Source: Niastella yeongjuensis (lineage in GTDB: Bacteria; Bacteroidota; Bacteroidia; Chitinophagales; Chitinophagaceae). From it: 64,000 bases of DNA. Position numbers and translations under genes: made by a program. The notes under the pieces are model-generated. The model made no database searches and was not told the origin of the DNA. It worked only from the letters and a program-made list of their open reading frames with translations. Location: the NCBI RefSeq assembly GCF_900110245.1, contig NZ_FOCZ01000015.1:111713-175712 (forward strand). The letters run 5' to 3'. This document shows, in pieces, positions 27,170 to 36,867 of the stretch (positions are counted from its first letter, which is position 1; the number at the start of each line of letters is the position of its first letter).

Positions 27170-29617
27170 ATGAAACTGGTAAGTGCTTTTCTTACATATA
27201 TATTTAGTTTACTTGGTTTATTTGCCTATAGCCAGCAGGAAATTGCACCGGCTGCTCATTCAACCACTCCTGCTGCCGCCCCCGTGCCCGGTGTACTCAC
27301 CGGCATAATAACCGACGCCCAAACAGGTGAGTCATTACCCGGCGCCAGCATTTACGTACACGATCTGAAAAAAGGGACCATCTCCAACGATAAAGGCATA
27401 TACCGCATCACCAATTTAAATGCAGGTAAATACCTGGTTGAGATCACTTACCGTGGTTATTCAACCATTATAGAAACCGTAACCGTAAATGGGGAAACCC
27501 AAAAAGATTTTGCGATGAAGGAAGCCGTTGTAGAAAATGAAGAAGTAACCGTAACCGGCGTTTCTTCCGCAACCCGCATCAGGCAATCGCCCCAGCCGGT
27601 TGAAGTGTTAAAGAGAGAACAGCTCTTTAATGTATCAGCCACCAATGCCATCGATGCCCTGGCTAAAACAGTGCCTGGCGTAAATGGGTTGTCAACCGGT
27701 CCGGCCATTTCAAAACCCTTCATCAGGGGCCTGGGTTATAACCGGGTTGTTACCATCAATGATGGCATTCGCCAGGAAGGCCAGCAATGGGGCGATGAAC
27801 ATGGAATTGAAATTGACGATTACAGCATTCAGCGCGTTGAAGTATTGAAGGGGCCCGCTTCTTTAATGTATGGCAGCGATGCCCTGGCCGGTGTTATCAA
27901 TATCATTACACAACGGCCGGTAGCCGAAGGACACATTACCGCAAACGTGTTGGGTGAATACCAGTCCAACAACGCACTGCGTGGGTTTTATGGCGATGCA
28001 GCAGGCACCAAAAATGGCTTTAGCTGGAATGTATACGGTTCTTACAAAGGGGCAGAAGATTACAAAAACAAATACGACGGCCGGGTGTTCAACTCAAAAT
28101 TCTATAACAAAAACTTTGGCGGCATGCTGGGTTATACCGGCACCTGGGGTTACAGCCATCTACTGGTTAGTAATTTTGACCAGCACATAGGCATGATCGA
28201 AGGCGATCGCGACAGTGCCACCGGTTCTTTTATAAAAGCCCTGCCCGGCGGTGATGAAAGCATAGCCACCCATGAAGACTTTAAATCCATTACACCGGAG
28301 ATCCCTTACCAGCACATCCGCCATTTTAAAGTTGCCTCAGACAACAACTTTGTAATAGGCAAAAGTAACCTCGATGTTACCATCGGTTACCAGCAAAACC
28401 AGCGGCAGGAATTTGGCAATGCCGATGAAGTAAATACACCAGATGCCTGGTTCAATTTGAAAACAATAAACTATGCCCTGCGCTGGCACCTGCCGGCTAC
28501 CCAAAACTGGAAAACAACCATTGGTCTTACCGGCATGTCGCAAAGCAATACCAATGAAGCCGAAGAAGTGATCATTCCAGATTACAGCCTGTTCGATTTG
28601 GGCGGTTTTGTGTTTACCCAGTACCATAAAAACAAATTGTCGCTCAATGGGGGCATCCGGTTCGATAGCCGTCATGTAAACGGCAAACCGATGGATGTAG
28701 ACAACCAGCTTAAGTTCACCGGTTTTACCCGTAACTTTTCAAACGTATCGGGTAGTGCAGGCCTGAGTTATGCCACCAGCGACCTGGTTACACTTAAATT
28801 CAATGTAGCCCGGGGTTTCAGGGCGCCCAACCTGGCCGAACTGGCCAGCAATGGCGCGCATGAAGGCACCAACCGCTATGAAGTGGGCGCCAATGACCTG
28901 AAATCGGAAACCAGTTTACAGGTAGATGGCGGTTTTGAATTGAACTCGCAACACGTATCCCTCGAAACAAGTTTATTCTATAATCACCTCAGCAATTTTA
29001 TCTTTTACGAAAAAGTGCAGGGTAGTGCAGGAACAGATTCCATTCTCACCGATCCCAATTCAGGCAATGAACTGAATGTATACCGCTTTGACCAGAACAA
29101 TGCCAATTTATATGGCGCCGAACTGGCCCTCGACATCCACCCCCACCCGCTTGACTGGCTGCACTTCCGAAACGCATTTTCGTACACCCGCGCGCAGTTC
29201 GTAAATGAAGTGGATGGAACAAAAGACATACCCTTTATTCCCGCAGCCCGGTTGTTTACCGATCTGGCCGTTACCATTTTACCCAAGGGAAAAACCCTCC
29301 GCAACCTGCATATGAACCTGGAAAGTGATTATACCTTTAAACAAAACCATCCCTTTACCGGTTTCAATACTGAGACTGGCACTCCTGATTACTGGCTGAT
29401 CAATGCAGGCATTGGCGGCGATTTTGTAAGCAACGGGAAAACTCTTTTCAGCCTTCGTTTCACGGCTTATAACCTGGGCGATGTAGCCTATCAAAATCAT
29501 TTAAGCCGGTTAAAATACACCGCAGTAAATAATGTTACCGGCCGAATGGGCGTATTCAATATGGGCCGCAACTTCGGCATCAAACTGAATGTACCCCTCG
29601 ACTTTATCTGGAATTAA
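27170..29617 (+). CDS. TonB-dependent receptor (probably metal uptake)
   Basis: The product has 815 residues from ATG 27170 (MKLVSAFLTYIFSLLGLFAY signal; the frame extends to 27143). A carboxypeptidase-regulatory-like domain (VLTGIITDAQTGESLPGASI) is followed by the plug (VEVLKREQLFNVSATNAI, KPFIRGLGYNRVVTINDGI, VLKGPASLMYGSDALAGVIN) and a 22-strand barrel ending in a hydrophobic strand. The plug motif IQRVEVLKGPASL is standard. The small His/Cys neighbour suggests a zinc, copper or nickel substrate; no substrate can be read from the barrel. Confidence 0.9.
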   Translation: MKLVSAFLTYIFSLLGLFAYSQQEIAPAAHSTTPAAAPVPGVLTGIITDAQTGESLPGASIYVHDLKKGTISNDKGIYRITNLNAGKYLVEITYRGYSTIIETVTVNGETQKDFAMKEAVVENEEVTVTGVSSATRIRQSPQPVEVLKREQLFNVSATNAIDALAKTVPGVNGLSTGPAISKPFIRGLGYNRVVTINDGIRQEGQQWGDEHGIEIDDYSIQRVEVLKGPASLMYGSDALAGVINIITQRPVAEGHITANVLGEYQSNNALRGFYGDAAGTKNGFSWNVYGSYKGAEDYKNKYDGRVFNSKFYNKNFGGMLGYTGTWGYSHLLVSNFDQHIGMIEGDRDSATGSFIKALPGGDESIATHEDFKSITPEIPYQHIRHFKVASDNNFVIGKSNLDVTIGYQQNQRQEFGNADEVNTPDAWFNLKTINYALRWHLPATQNWKTTIGLTGMSQSNTNEAEEVIIPDYSLFDLGGFVFTQYHKNKLSLNGGIRFDSRHVNGKPMDVDNQLKFTGFTRNFSNVSGSAGLSYATSDLVTLKFNVARGFRAPNLAELASNGAHEGTNRYEVGANDLKSETSLQVDGGFELNSQHVSLETSLFYNHLSNFIFYEKVQGSAGTDSILTDPNSGNELNVYRFDQNNANLYGAELALDIHPHPLDWLHFRNAFSYTRAQFVNEVDGTKDIPFIPAARLFTDLAVTILPKGKTLRNLHMNLESDYTFKQNHPFTGFNTETGTPDYWLINAGIGGDFVSNGKTLFSLRFTAYNLGDVAYQNHLSRLKYTAVNNVTGRMGVFNMGRNFGIKLNVPLDFIWN

Positions 29618-30288
29618 TAAGATCATGGGTAAAAAACAACCAGCACCTCACCGGTACCGTGATCCATTGTGATGACGGCTTTAGCTGTTAAGCGTTCATA
29701 AGAGGCGGGAGTGCCCTCATCTGGCATTTTAGCCACTGCATCGGACATTCAACACTAAACAAATACAATTCAATTTATTGAGTATGCGAAATAGCTATAA
29801 TAGAAAATAAGGATGGCATAATGCTTGTTGTTAAAGGCAGCCATTAAATTGATCATATACATTTTTTTCTCGAAATCAGGAGATAGGAATGATTTTAGTG
29901 GTGATTCATAAATCCAGCCATTACCTTTCCTTACAACATTGAGATTGCAAAGGCACTGTGCGACCATCTTTCAGTAGCAGAGTTCCACTACATATCGCTG
30001 ATAGCATTTGAATTCGTGCACCGCACGATAATGATATTGTATTTGTTCTAGTTCAGAAATACACTTTGGAAAACCATAGCAACCGGTAAAACGGGAGCAT
30101 TCTCCAAAATTCCGGAATAAGCCACCAATGTCTTATGTTCACTGGTAAAGAGGCACCCGCCATGCGGACGCCTCTTTTTTCTTTTTGTAAGCCCCGTAAA
30201 AAGATATAATATTTGCAGAATCAGAGCGTTAACCAGGATTTTGAGCAATGGCCATTATGTTGCCATTGAACAATATAAAACCGTTTAG
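29618..30288. other. Intergenic region with terminator
   Basis: No gene is supported in these 671 bp. Short frames on the minus strand (29770-29967, 30048-30248) show no family pattern. The strong hairpin at 30147-30182 is the only clear element. Confidence 0.5.
30147..30182 (+). terminator. Terminator hairpin
   Basis: Stem AAAGAGGC / GCCTCTTT around an inner CCGC-CAT-GCGG hairpin, followed by T6. It lies 530 bp past the TonB receptor, so it may end a long leader or an unrecognised transcript. Confidence 0.7.
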
Positions 30289-30888
30289 ATGAAAAAAAAT
30301 AAAAACGTACCGCAGGCGGATGGTACACCCCAAAAGAGCGCCCAACCGGTTCAACCACCACCGGCTCCGGCAACAGCTGCTAAACAGCCAGCTCCCCCTG
30401 CCACTAATGGTTTTAAAGCATTCATTTTATTGGTAGCCGCTGTCGTTGGCCTGCTTATATTTTTTGGTTTGGAACCCAATAAAATGTGGCTCGATCAACG
30501 GATCATGCCCTATTGGGAAGATTATAAAGAACAAAAACTGAACCTCGATCTGGAAGAACGTAAAATGGCCCGTTACCAGACAGATTATATTTTCGCCCGG
30601 AACGTAGCCGCCTTTTTTGAAAAAAGAGGCACTGCCGGTAAAACACTGGTGCTGGTTCCCTCCACCGATTACTTCAATGCACATGGGTTACAGATCCACG
30701 TACCCGAACCAGCCGTATTCTATTACTTCAGCGGTTTAAAAACCATTTGGGCCAACAGCCCGGAAGCCAGCAAAGCCAATTGGTACATCACCGCCCGCGA
30801 TGGCGGACTGGTATTTGACTCCGTTACCAATCAACAGGCTTTACAGGATACGATCGCTTCCTTTAACAAATACAAAATTTCCTTATGA
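30289..30888 (+). CDS. Single-pass membrane protein, partner of the next gene
   Basis: The 199-residue product begins with a Pro/Ala/Gln-rich cytoplasmic stretch (about 10-40, AQPVQPPPAPATAAKQPAP), then one membrane helix (about 43-62) and a periplasmic-side region with a coiled-coil-like segment (YKEQKLNLDLEERKM) and an alpha/beta end. I do not recognise the family. It overlaps the next gene by 4 nt (ATGA), so the two are translationally coupled; it may be a subunit or adaptor of the multipass protein. Confidence 0.6.
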   Translation: MKKNKNVPQADGTPQKSAQPVQPPPAPATAAKQPAPPATNGFKAFILLVAAVVGLLIFFGLEPNKMWLDQRIMPYWEDYKEQKLNLDLEERKMARYQTDYIFARNVAAFFEKRGTAGKTLVLVPSTDYFNAHGLQIHVPEPAVFYYFSGLKTIWANSPEASKANWYITARDGGLVFDSVTNQQALQDTIASFNKYKISL

Positions 30889-32264
30889 GCGGCATAGTGA
30901 TCATTTTATTATTAACGATCATACAGTTTATAGCAGGGTTTGGCATTATCAACTTATTTAATATCCAGCTGAAACCCGGCATGCTTATCTCCCTGGCAAT
31001 ATTATTAGGGGTGGCGGTATTTTCCATCATGCCCTTTATTTTACAGCTGGCCTACATTCCACTCACCTCAACGAACGTCTTCATTTCTATATTGGCAGCC
31101 TGCGTACTTTTAAACCTCAAATTCAAATCAGGTATTGCCCGTTTAAAGGAATTGAGGGCCAATCTCCACATCCGGATCAGGCTGTACGAGATCCCCTTTG
31201 TGATAATGATCGCCTTCATTGTGTTTGTAAGTGCCTGGCGTTGTTTTTACTTCCCCCCTACACCACGCGACCTTACATCAGGGGCCGAGGTAATTGCAGA
31301 ATACGCCATCCGCGAAAAAACCATGATCAACTCGGTTTTCAGCGTTAACCTCGAATCAACCAACAACATATTCAAACCACCTTATATAACCTGTTTACAG
31401 ATCATTTATAAATATGCAGGGTTTGAATTCGGGCAGGTATGGCTCAGCACCATTGTGGCCTGTTTCCTCATCTTTTTATACCAGGCGCTCACCTTAAGTA
31501 TTCACCGGATCTTTGCCGGGTTGCTGGTGTTGTTTTTTATGGCCATTCCCGAGATGTTTGCCTATACCTTTATGGTGTTGTTCGACTATAGCAATGCTGT
31601 GTTCTTCTTTTTGGGGGTCTGGTTCCTGTACCAGTTCTTTCAGAACCAGCAACGCAATTACCTGGCTTTTGCCGGATTGATTATGGCCATCGCCACCTAT
31701 ATTCGTTCCGAAACCCTTATACTGGCCTGCTTAATGGTGCCGGCTATTGTCTGGCATCACTGGAAGAATAAAACAGGTATTGTAAAAGGACTGATAAGCA
31801 GTGCATTTTTCGTAGGGCCTTCCCTATTTGCCTATATAATCTCAATCACCATTTATATTAACCGGTACCTGCCAGCGAAATACAATATTGAAGGACTGGT
31901 AAACAAGAACCTGGGTGATCTGTCGCCCTTCTTTACCCGCTTTTCAGACATCAACAACAAACTGATCTTTAGCGACCTGGGCGTTGGCTATTATGGTTAC
32001 TTCATTTACTTCTTTATTTTGCTGCTGCTGCTGGAAGTGTTGATCAAACGCAAGCTGAGCAGTACCACCCGCAACTGGCTGTATGCCGTACTGGTAATAT
32101 ACATCGGGTTTCCATTGATGAGTTATTTGTTGCCTCTGCTCGATCTGAATAATTCAACCAAAAGAGGATTGTTTAAAATATTCCCGTTGATGTTGTTATA
32201 TATGGCCAATAACAGCCTGCTGGTAAGCTGGTCACAACGCATCACGAAGTGGGAAAGCAAATAG
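30885..32264 (+). CDS. Multipass membrane protein, GT-C glycosyltransferase-like
   Basis: The 459-residue protein has about 11 membrane helices. A large loop between helices 4 and 5 contains FYFPPTPRDLTSGAEVIAEY and FKPPYITCLQ; GT-C enzymes (PMT/ArnT-like) carry acidic catalytic residues in a similar first extracytoplasmic loop. Assignment to GT-C is inference. The stop codon TAG merges into the repeat array at 32263. It likely acts with the GT2 enzyme at 32366-33115, which faces it. Confidence 0.6.
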   Translation: MSGIVIILLLTIIQFIAGFGIINLFNIQLKPGMLISLAILLGVAVFSIMPFILQLAYIPLTSTNVFISILAACVLLNLKFKSGIARLKELRANLHIRIRLYEIPFVIMIAFIVFVSAWRCFYFPPTPRDLTSGAEVIAEYAIREKTMINSVFSVNLESTNNIFKPPYITCLQIIYKYAGFEFGQVWLSTIVACFLIFLYQALTLSIHRIFAGLLVLFFMAIPEMFAYTFMVLFDYSNAVFFFLGVWFLYQFFQNQQRNYLAFAGLIMAIATYIRSETLILACLMVPAIVWHHWKNKTGIVKGLISSAFFVGPSLFAYIISITIYINRYLPAKYNIEGLVNKNLGDLSPFFTRFSDINNKLIFSDLGVGYYGYFIYFFILLLLLEVLIKRKLSSTTRNWLYAVLVIYIGFPLMSYLLPLLDLNNSTKRGLFKIFPLMLLYMANNSLLVSWSQRITKWESK

Positions 32265-32367
32265 TTTAAAGTTGAAAGTTTTAAGGTCGCTGAGTTTTAA
32301 AGATCGCTATTGTTTTTGAACTTTAAAATCCAACGACCTTAAAACTTTAAACCTTAAACTTTAAACT
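32263..32367. repeat. TTTAAAGTTGAAAG-type inverted array between convergent genes
   Basis: Left arm 32263-32303 and right arm 32321-32367 are imperfect complements made of the words AGTTTAAAGTTGAAAG and CTTTAAACCTTAAACTTT. Both flanking genes end with TAG that forms the first bases of the array (TAGTTTAAAG on both strands). It can fold into a long A/U-rich hairpin. Confidence 0.8.
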
Positions 32368-33115
32368 ATTTGAGACCTTTAAACAACTTACTCTTCGCCA
32401 GTCCCATCTTATTAAAGAAGTATTGAAAACTTACCCGCAAAACACCCATCCCATAAATAGAACTCCGTTTGAAGTTAATGGAAGACGCTTCGTCGAAATA
32501 CTTGGTAGGACAAGTGATCTCGGCTATTTCGTAACCTTTGTAGAAGATCTGGCCCAGCAGTTCATTGTCAAATACAAAGTCGTCTGAGTTGTCATTGAAC
32601 GGGATCGACAGCAGGACATCTTTATGATATGCCCGGTAACCGGTATGGTACTCAGACAATTTCTGATTCATCAGAATATTCTGCGTCATGGTCAACATGC
32701 GGTTGAACAGGTATTTGTACTTGGGCATGCCGCCTTTTAAAGCGCCTTTGCCTAAAATGCGTGAACCCAGCACAACGGGGTACACATTATTGGCGATCAG
32801 GGAAACCATGGGCACGATCAATGCAGGCGTATACTGGTAATCGGGGTGCAGCATTACAATAATGTCAGCGCCAATTTCCAATGCCTTATTATAGCAGGAT
32901 TTTTGGTTACCACCGTAACCTTTATTTTTCTCATGCCGTATAATATGCTGAATACCAATTTCGCGGGCAACTGCGATGGTATCGTCTTTACTGGCGTCAT
33001 CAACAAGGATCACATCATCTACAACTGATCTGTCGATTTCATCATAGGTTGGGCGGAGTGTTTTGGCTGCATTGTATGCCGGCAACACTACCACTACTTT
33101 TTGTCCTTTAATCAT
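32366..33115 (-). CDS. Family 2 glycosyltransferase (polyprenol-phosphate type)
   Basis: The 249-residue cytoplasmic GT-A enzyme shows VVVLPAYNAAKTL (nucleotide-sugar site), DDVILVDDASKDDT, and MLHPDYQYTP, the usual DxD region seen here as HPD-Y. It lacks the C-terminal membrane helices of DPM3/GtrB forms, so it resembles soluble dolichol-phosphate mannosyltransferase-like proteins. It would make a lipid-linked sugar for a GT-C enzyme such as the facing gene. The 95-bp gap to DUF2851 leaves operon membership uncertain. Confidence 0.88.
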   Translation of the reverse strand: MIKGQKVVVVLPAYNAAKTLRPTYDEIDRSVVDDVILVDDASKDDTIAVAREIGIQHIIRHEKNKGYGGNQKSCYNKALEIGADIIVMLHPDYQYTPALIVPMVSLIANNVYPVVLGSRILGKGALKGGMPKYKYLFNRMLTMTQNILMNQKLSEYHTGYRAYHKDVLLSIPFNDNSDDFVFDNELLGQIFYKGYEIAEITCPTKYFDEASSINFKRSSIYGMGVLRVSFQYFFNKMGLAKSKLFKGLK

Positions 33116-33210
33116 ACTTATATATACAAACTGTCAAATATAAAGGGTAATCCCGCACCCGGCGGGATAATCCGGCAATAATAAAGCATTTATGGCACTT
33201 TTTCAAGGCA

Positions 33211-34500
33211 TCAGGCGTATGTTTCCATATAAACCGTCACTGATCTTTTCAACAAAGCATTGCCGATGGCGCAATCGAGGCATTTTTTAGCGTCGCAATA
33301 ATGCCCTTTTAATTCGAGCAGGGCCTGCGAATCGCAGGCACTTTTGTTTACAATGCCCAGCTCTGAAAAACAATGGGTAATGGCGTTCATTTCAGGTTCC
33401 AGTTCATCTAACCAATTCAGGGCGCGGTTCTTATATTGCTCTTCGTTATGCAATAAACCATATGCAAATAAAACCGGAATTACTGTATTAATGATAAGTG
33501 TGTCAATCATTTGATTACCCAGTCTCTTAGGCCGGTTACAGGAAGTTTTTTGGAGCGTGTAATGACTGTCCCAGAATTCACTGGCCGTAACAGAAAGCCA
33601 TTGCTTTACGTCGCTGAGTTGTTCTGTATCCTTGATAAATGCAAAAAGGTGGCTCGACTGGTACAGCAGCGTGGCCAGTTGCGCCAGCCGGATAGTAGGG
33701 AAGTTTACCGGCCGGGTACGCAGGAAATGCAGGGATTGCCTCACTGGTTGCAACTGGTACTTGTTTTTTGCATGCAGGTATTCCCGTTGCAGCAGTAGCG
33801 GATACTCCTCCTCAAATTCCCCTTCCAGCAAACCGCATTGACCAAACAACAGGGCTTCCAGCACCGGCAATTGATTCCTGCAACGGGCAAGCACGGTTAC
33901 CGGTAAGGTTTTAGCCATGGCCTCAAACGGTTCAAAGTTCAGGACGGCCCCAAAATTACGGGCCAGCAGCCACCAGAAGGTTTCTTCCCAATGCTGGTTG
34001 GTTTGCAACAGAAACGAAAACACCAATGTCGATTTGCGCTGTATGCGTTCAGCCAGCAGCCGATCCCGCCAGGAGATCCAGGTGATGGCCGACACCTCCC
34101 GCACCTGGTTTCCGCAGGCAATAAAACCTGCGCTGTTCATCCAGTACCGGTATTGCTCCAGTAACAACAGAGGCACCTTCGATTGCATGGAAAAAACCGG
34201 TATCCGGGTGTCTCTTTCGGGCAGGTCGTGTTCCCATACTACATGCAACACCACGTTGTCGTAGTTACGGTCGAACTGGTGCGCATGCCTGAACCAGTCA
34301 GATGTTTTTACATGCACTTCTACATGGCCTACCCATAAAGTGTCTTCAATTCTAATTTTAGCTTCAAGAAAATCGGGACCCTGGTTGGTATTAAAACGTC
34401 CCGGATGAATAACCTGGAAGGTATCTCCATTATCCAGAATGGAGCTTTGTTTGTTATAATACTGGAATTGCCAAAGGTATTGCAGCAGCCTCTCGTTCAT
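33211..34500 (-). CDS. DUF2851 family protein
   Basis: The 429-residue protein matches DUF2851, a Bacteroidota-wide family of unknown function: MNERLLQYLWQFQYYNK, then HPGRFNTNQGPDFLEAKI, WVGHVEVHVKTSDWFRH and NVVLHVVWEHD. The N-terminal Gly-Pro-Asp-Phe, Glu-x-His and Asp-Trp residues look like a nuclease-like metal site, which is inference. Near the C-terminus a CDAKKCLDCAIGNALL segment has three Cys. It follows maf on the same strand after 83 bp. Confidence 0.85.
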   Translation of the reverse strand: MNERLLQYLWQFQYYNKQSSILDNGDTFQVIHPGRFNTNQGPDFLEAKIRIEDTLWVGHVEVHVKTSDWFRHAHQFDRNYDNVVLHVVWEHDLPERDTRIPVFSMQSKVPLLLLEQYRYWMNSAGFIACGNQVREVSAITWISWRDRLLAERIQRKSTLVFSFLLQTNQHWEETFWWLLARNFGAVLNFEPFEAMAKTLPVTVLARCRNQLPVLEALLFGQCGLLEGEFEEEYPLLLQREYLHAKNKYQLQPVRQSLHFLRTRPVNFPTIRLAQLATLLYQSSHLFAFIKDTEQLSDVKQWLSVTASEFWDSHYTLQKTSCNRPKRLGNQMIDTLIINTVIPVLFAYGLLHNEEQYKNRALNWLDELEPEMNAITHCFSELGIVNKSACDSQALLELKGHYCDAKKCLDCAIGNALLKRSVTVYMETYA

Positions 34501-34583
34501 AGTACGAATTTTGAGATGAAGAATGCTGCCACTATCAGAGCTTACCTATCGCTACACCCAGTCCTTATCTACCTAAAGATACT

Positions 34584-35180
34584 TCACTTTTCCCGGTTTC
34601 CCATCAACTTATTCAGTTCCGTTACCACCCTGCTAACCGGTAAGCCCATAACATTATAGAAATCACCCTGTATAGATTTTATCCCCACTACGCCAATCCA
34701 CTCCTGTATAGCATAAGCCCCCGCCTTATCATAAGGCTGGTACTTATCTACATAAAACGCGATCTGCTCCCGGGTAAGCGGGTGAAACCAAACATCGGTG
34801 GTATCGGCAAAGGCTATTTCCTGCCCGCCTTTCAACAGCACCACCCCGGTTATTACCTGGTGTTTGTTGCCCGAAAGCCGGCTAAGGATATCCAGTGCAT
34901 CTTCCCGGTCTTTGGGTTTCCCAATGATGGTATTTCCCAATACTACCACTGTGTCGGCCGCAATAATAATATTACCGGTATCGTGGAGCGATTCATGTTT
35001 TTGCCGTACGGCGATGGCTTTCTCGCGTGCAATATGTACGGGCACTTCCGGCACCGGCATGTCGGGCGGATACGTTTCGGCGGTAGACTGCACCAGTATT
35101 TCAAAAGGAATTTCGGCCCATTCCAGCAATTGTTTACGCCGGGGCGATTGGGAAGCCAGTATGATATGGTGACCGTTCAT
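34584..35180 (-). CDS. maf: Maf family nucleoside triphosphate pyrophosphatase
   Basis: The 198-residue protein shows the Maf signature ILASQSPRRKQLLEWA at the N-terminus, then ARAKA-like IAREKAIAV, IIAADTVVVLG (catalytic Asp), KPKDREDALDIL and DKAGAYAIQEW. It hydrolyses non-canonical or modified NTPs (dTTP/UTP type by the last motif), protecting nucleic acids. The start is the base after the UbiA stop, so the two are cotranscribed. Confidence 0.93.
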   Translation of the reverse strand: MNGHHIILASQSPRRKQLLEWAEIPFEILVQSTAETYPPDMPVPEVPVHIAREKAIAVRQKHESLHDTGNIIIAADTVVVLGNTIIGKPKDREDALDILSRLSGNKHQVITGVVLLKGGQEIAFADTTDVWFHPLTREQIAFYVDKYQPYDKAGAYAIQEWIGVVGIKSIQGDFYNVMGLPVSRVVTELNKLMGNREK

Positions 35181-36125
35181 TTAGGTATATAATTTAAAGA
35201 ACAACATAGATAATATGCCGCTCAACATGATCAACTTCAACCATGTACTTATAGTATGAAAATCAGCTGGGGTTATGGCTTTCACCAGTTTGCGGATCAA
35301 TATCAGCAGGGGTATGAGAATAAATACAACGCTATACCCCGCTGCCCACCACCACTTGAATGGCAGCACATAGGCCTGCATCACCACCACGCCGGCCACT
35401 AATACCATTAACCAGGTGGCAGCAAATACTTTGGAAGCGTTTATTCCCCAAACAATGGGCATGGTACGACAACCATAGCGGGCATCGCCATTCATATCTT
35501 CCATATCTTTCACAACTTCCCTGATCAGGGAAATGATAAACGCAAAACCGGCGTACAGAAAAGTACGGCGCATCAATTTGGAAGCTTCCACCTGCGCATA
35601 CAGATCAGGTCTTTTTATGACCACATAATGTGTAATAAAACCAATAACCAGAATCACCCAGGCCGTAAGCAGCGAGATGATCACATTGCCGCTTAGCAGT
35701 TTCTTTTTAAATATGGTGCTGTAAAACCAAAGGGCACCAACGCAACCGATATTGGCGGGTATCAACCACCAGCACCTGGTTTTCCAGGCTACATACCCGC
35801 TGCACAACACGCCCAATCCCGATAACACCAGGTGCCAGATGATGGCCCACCGGCGTTTGATGATCTTTTCCACCACCAGCTTATTCGGTTTGTTTACCAG
35901 GTCTATATTTAAATCGAAATAATCATTAATAATATAACCTGCAGCGGCAATAAGAACAGAGGCGGCAATGAGTGTTATAAAAACAGGTATGGTAAGTACA
36001 GGAGTAGCCTGGGCATGGTAAAAAACCGGTCCAACTATGCAATACTGAAACAGCAATTGGGTAATGGCAATGAACAGCAGGTTCACTGAACGTATAAGGC
36101 GTATAAATGCTGCCAATAATTTCAT
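35181..36125 (-). CDS. UbiA prenyltransferase (geranylgeranylglyceryl-phosphate synthase-like)
   Basis: The 314-residue membrane protein has about eight helices. The first Asp-rich motif is NDYFDLNIDLVNKPNK (residues about 66-81) and a second is REVVKDMEDMNGDARYG (about 206-222), both required for Mg-prenyl diphosphate binding. In Bacteroidota this form is usually named geranylgeranylglycerol-phosphate geranylgeranyltransferase; the actual acceptor (menaquinone, heme or ether lipid) is not shown by the sequence. It is coupled to maf. Confidence 0.88.
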   Translation of the reverse strand: MKLLAAFIRLIRSVNLLFIAITQLLFQYCIVGPVFYHAQATPVLTIPVFITLIAASVLIAAAGYIINDYFDLNIDLVNKPNKLVVEKIIKRRWAIIWHLVLSGLGVLCSGYVAWKTRCWWLIPANIGCVGALWFYSTIFKKKLLSGNVIISLLTAWVILVIGFITHYVVIKRPDLYAQVEASKLMRRTFLYAGFAFIISLIREVVKDMEDMNGDARYGCRTMPIVWGINASKVFAATWLMVLVAGVVVMQAYVLPFKWWWAAGYSVVFILIPLLILIRKLVKAITPADFHTISTWLKLIMLSGILSMLFFKLYT

Positions 36126-36200
36126 GACTGCTAAAGTGGGATTTTGGGGATTTCCGGGATTTGGATTTAACCTTTCGGCTTTAGGCTTACAGCTTATTGC

Positions 36201-36728
36201 TCACTTACTGGCTACATCAGTATGTAATTCCCAGTTGTTATTCAGCTTCAGCACTTTTTCAATCACTTCGCGAACACAGCCTTGCCCGCCCGGTTGCTGG
36301 GCAATATACTTCGCTATCTGCTTTATTTCAGTGGCCGCATCGGCTGGTGCACAGGGCAGCCCTACCTGTTTCATCACCTCATAATCGGGAATATCGTCAC
36401 CCATAAACAACACTTCGTTCCATTTTAAACCATGTTGTTGTGCATACTCCGTCAATTTCCCTTTTTTATCGGTAACCTGCATAAACACATCGTGTATACC
36501 CAACCGGTTCAGGCGTTGAATAACGGCATCGCTTGCTCCGCCGGAGATCACCGCCACCCGGTACCCCTTCTTTATCGCCAGTTGCAGGGCAAATCCGTCT
36601 TTAATGTTCATGCGGCGCACAAATTGTCCGTCGTCAAAAACAAACAGCGTACCATCAGTCAGTACGCCGTCCACATCAAAGACGAAAGTAGTTATCTGCT
36701 TGAATTGGTCTAATATATTCATGTTCAT
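36201..36728 (-). CDS. kdsC: KdsC-like HAD phosphatase (KDO-8-P phosphatase)
   Basis: The 175-residue C0-type HAD enzyme shows FVFDVDGVLTDGTL (nucleophile Asp and acid Asp), VAVISGGASDAV, and MGDDIPDYEVMKQVGL. It has no cap domain, so it should form a tetramer as KdsC does. It removes phosphate from 3-deoxy-D-manno-octulosonate 8-phosphate in the lipid A-inner core pathway. The cognate kds genes are not in the window. Start at 36728 or at Met3 is equally possible. Confidence 0.85.
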   Translation of the reverse strand: MNMNILDQFKQITTFVFDVDGVLTDGTLFVFDDGQFVRRMNIKDGFALQLAIKKGYRVAVISGGASDAVIQRLNRLGIHDVFMQVTDKKGKLTEYAQQHGLKWNEVLFMGDDIPDYEVMKQVGLPCAPADAATEIKQIAKYIAQQPGGQGCVREVIEKVLKLNNNWELHTDVASK

Positions 36729-36805
36729 CGGATGGTTGCAAAAATAAGCGGAAAATCAATCTTATACCAGCGATCAAAGTAAAGAAATCAGCACACGTAT
36801 AAACA

Positions 36806-36837
36806 AAAAAGCCGTTCTGTTGACAGAGCGGCTTTTT
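36806..36837 (-). terminator. Terminator hairpin
   Basis: Stem AAAAAGCCG / CGGCTTTTT, continued by TCTG / CAGA. It lies 31 bp beyond the stop of the protease gene and upstream of kdsC; it closes the protease transcript. Confidence 0.8.
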
Positions 36838-36867
36838 CTTATATATACAAAGAATCGACTGTTGTGC

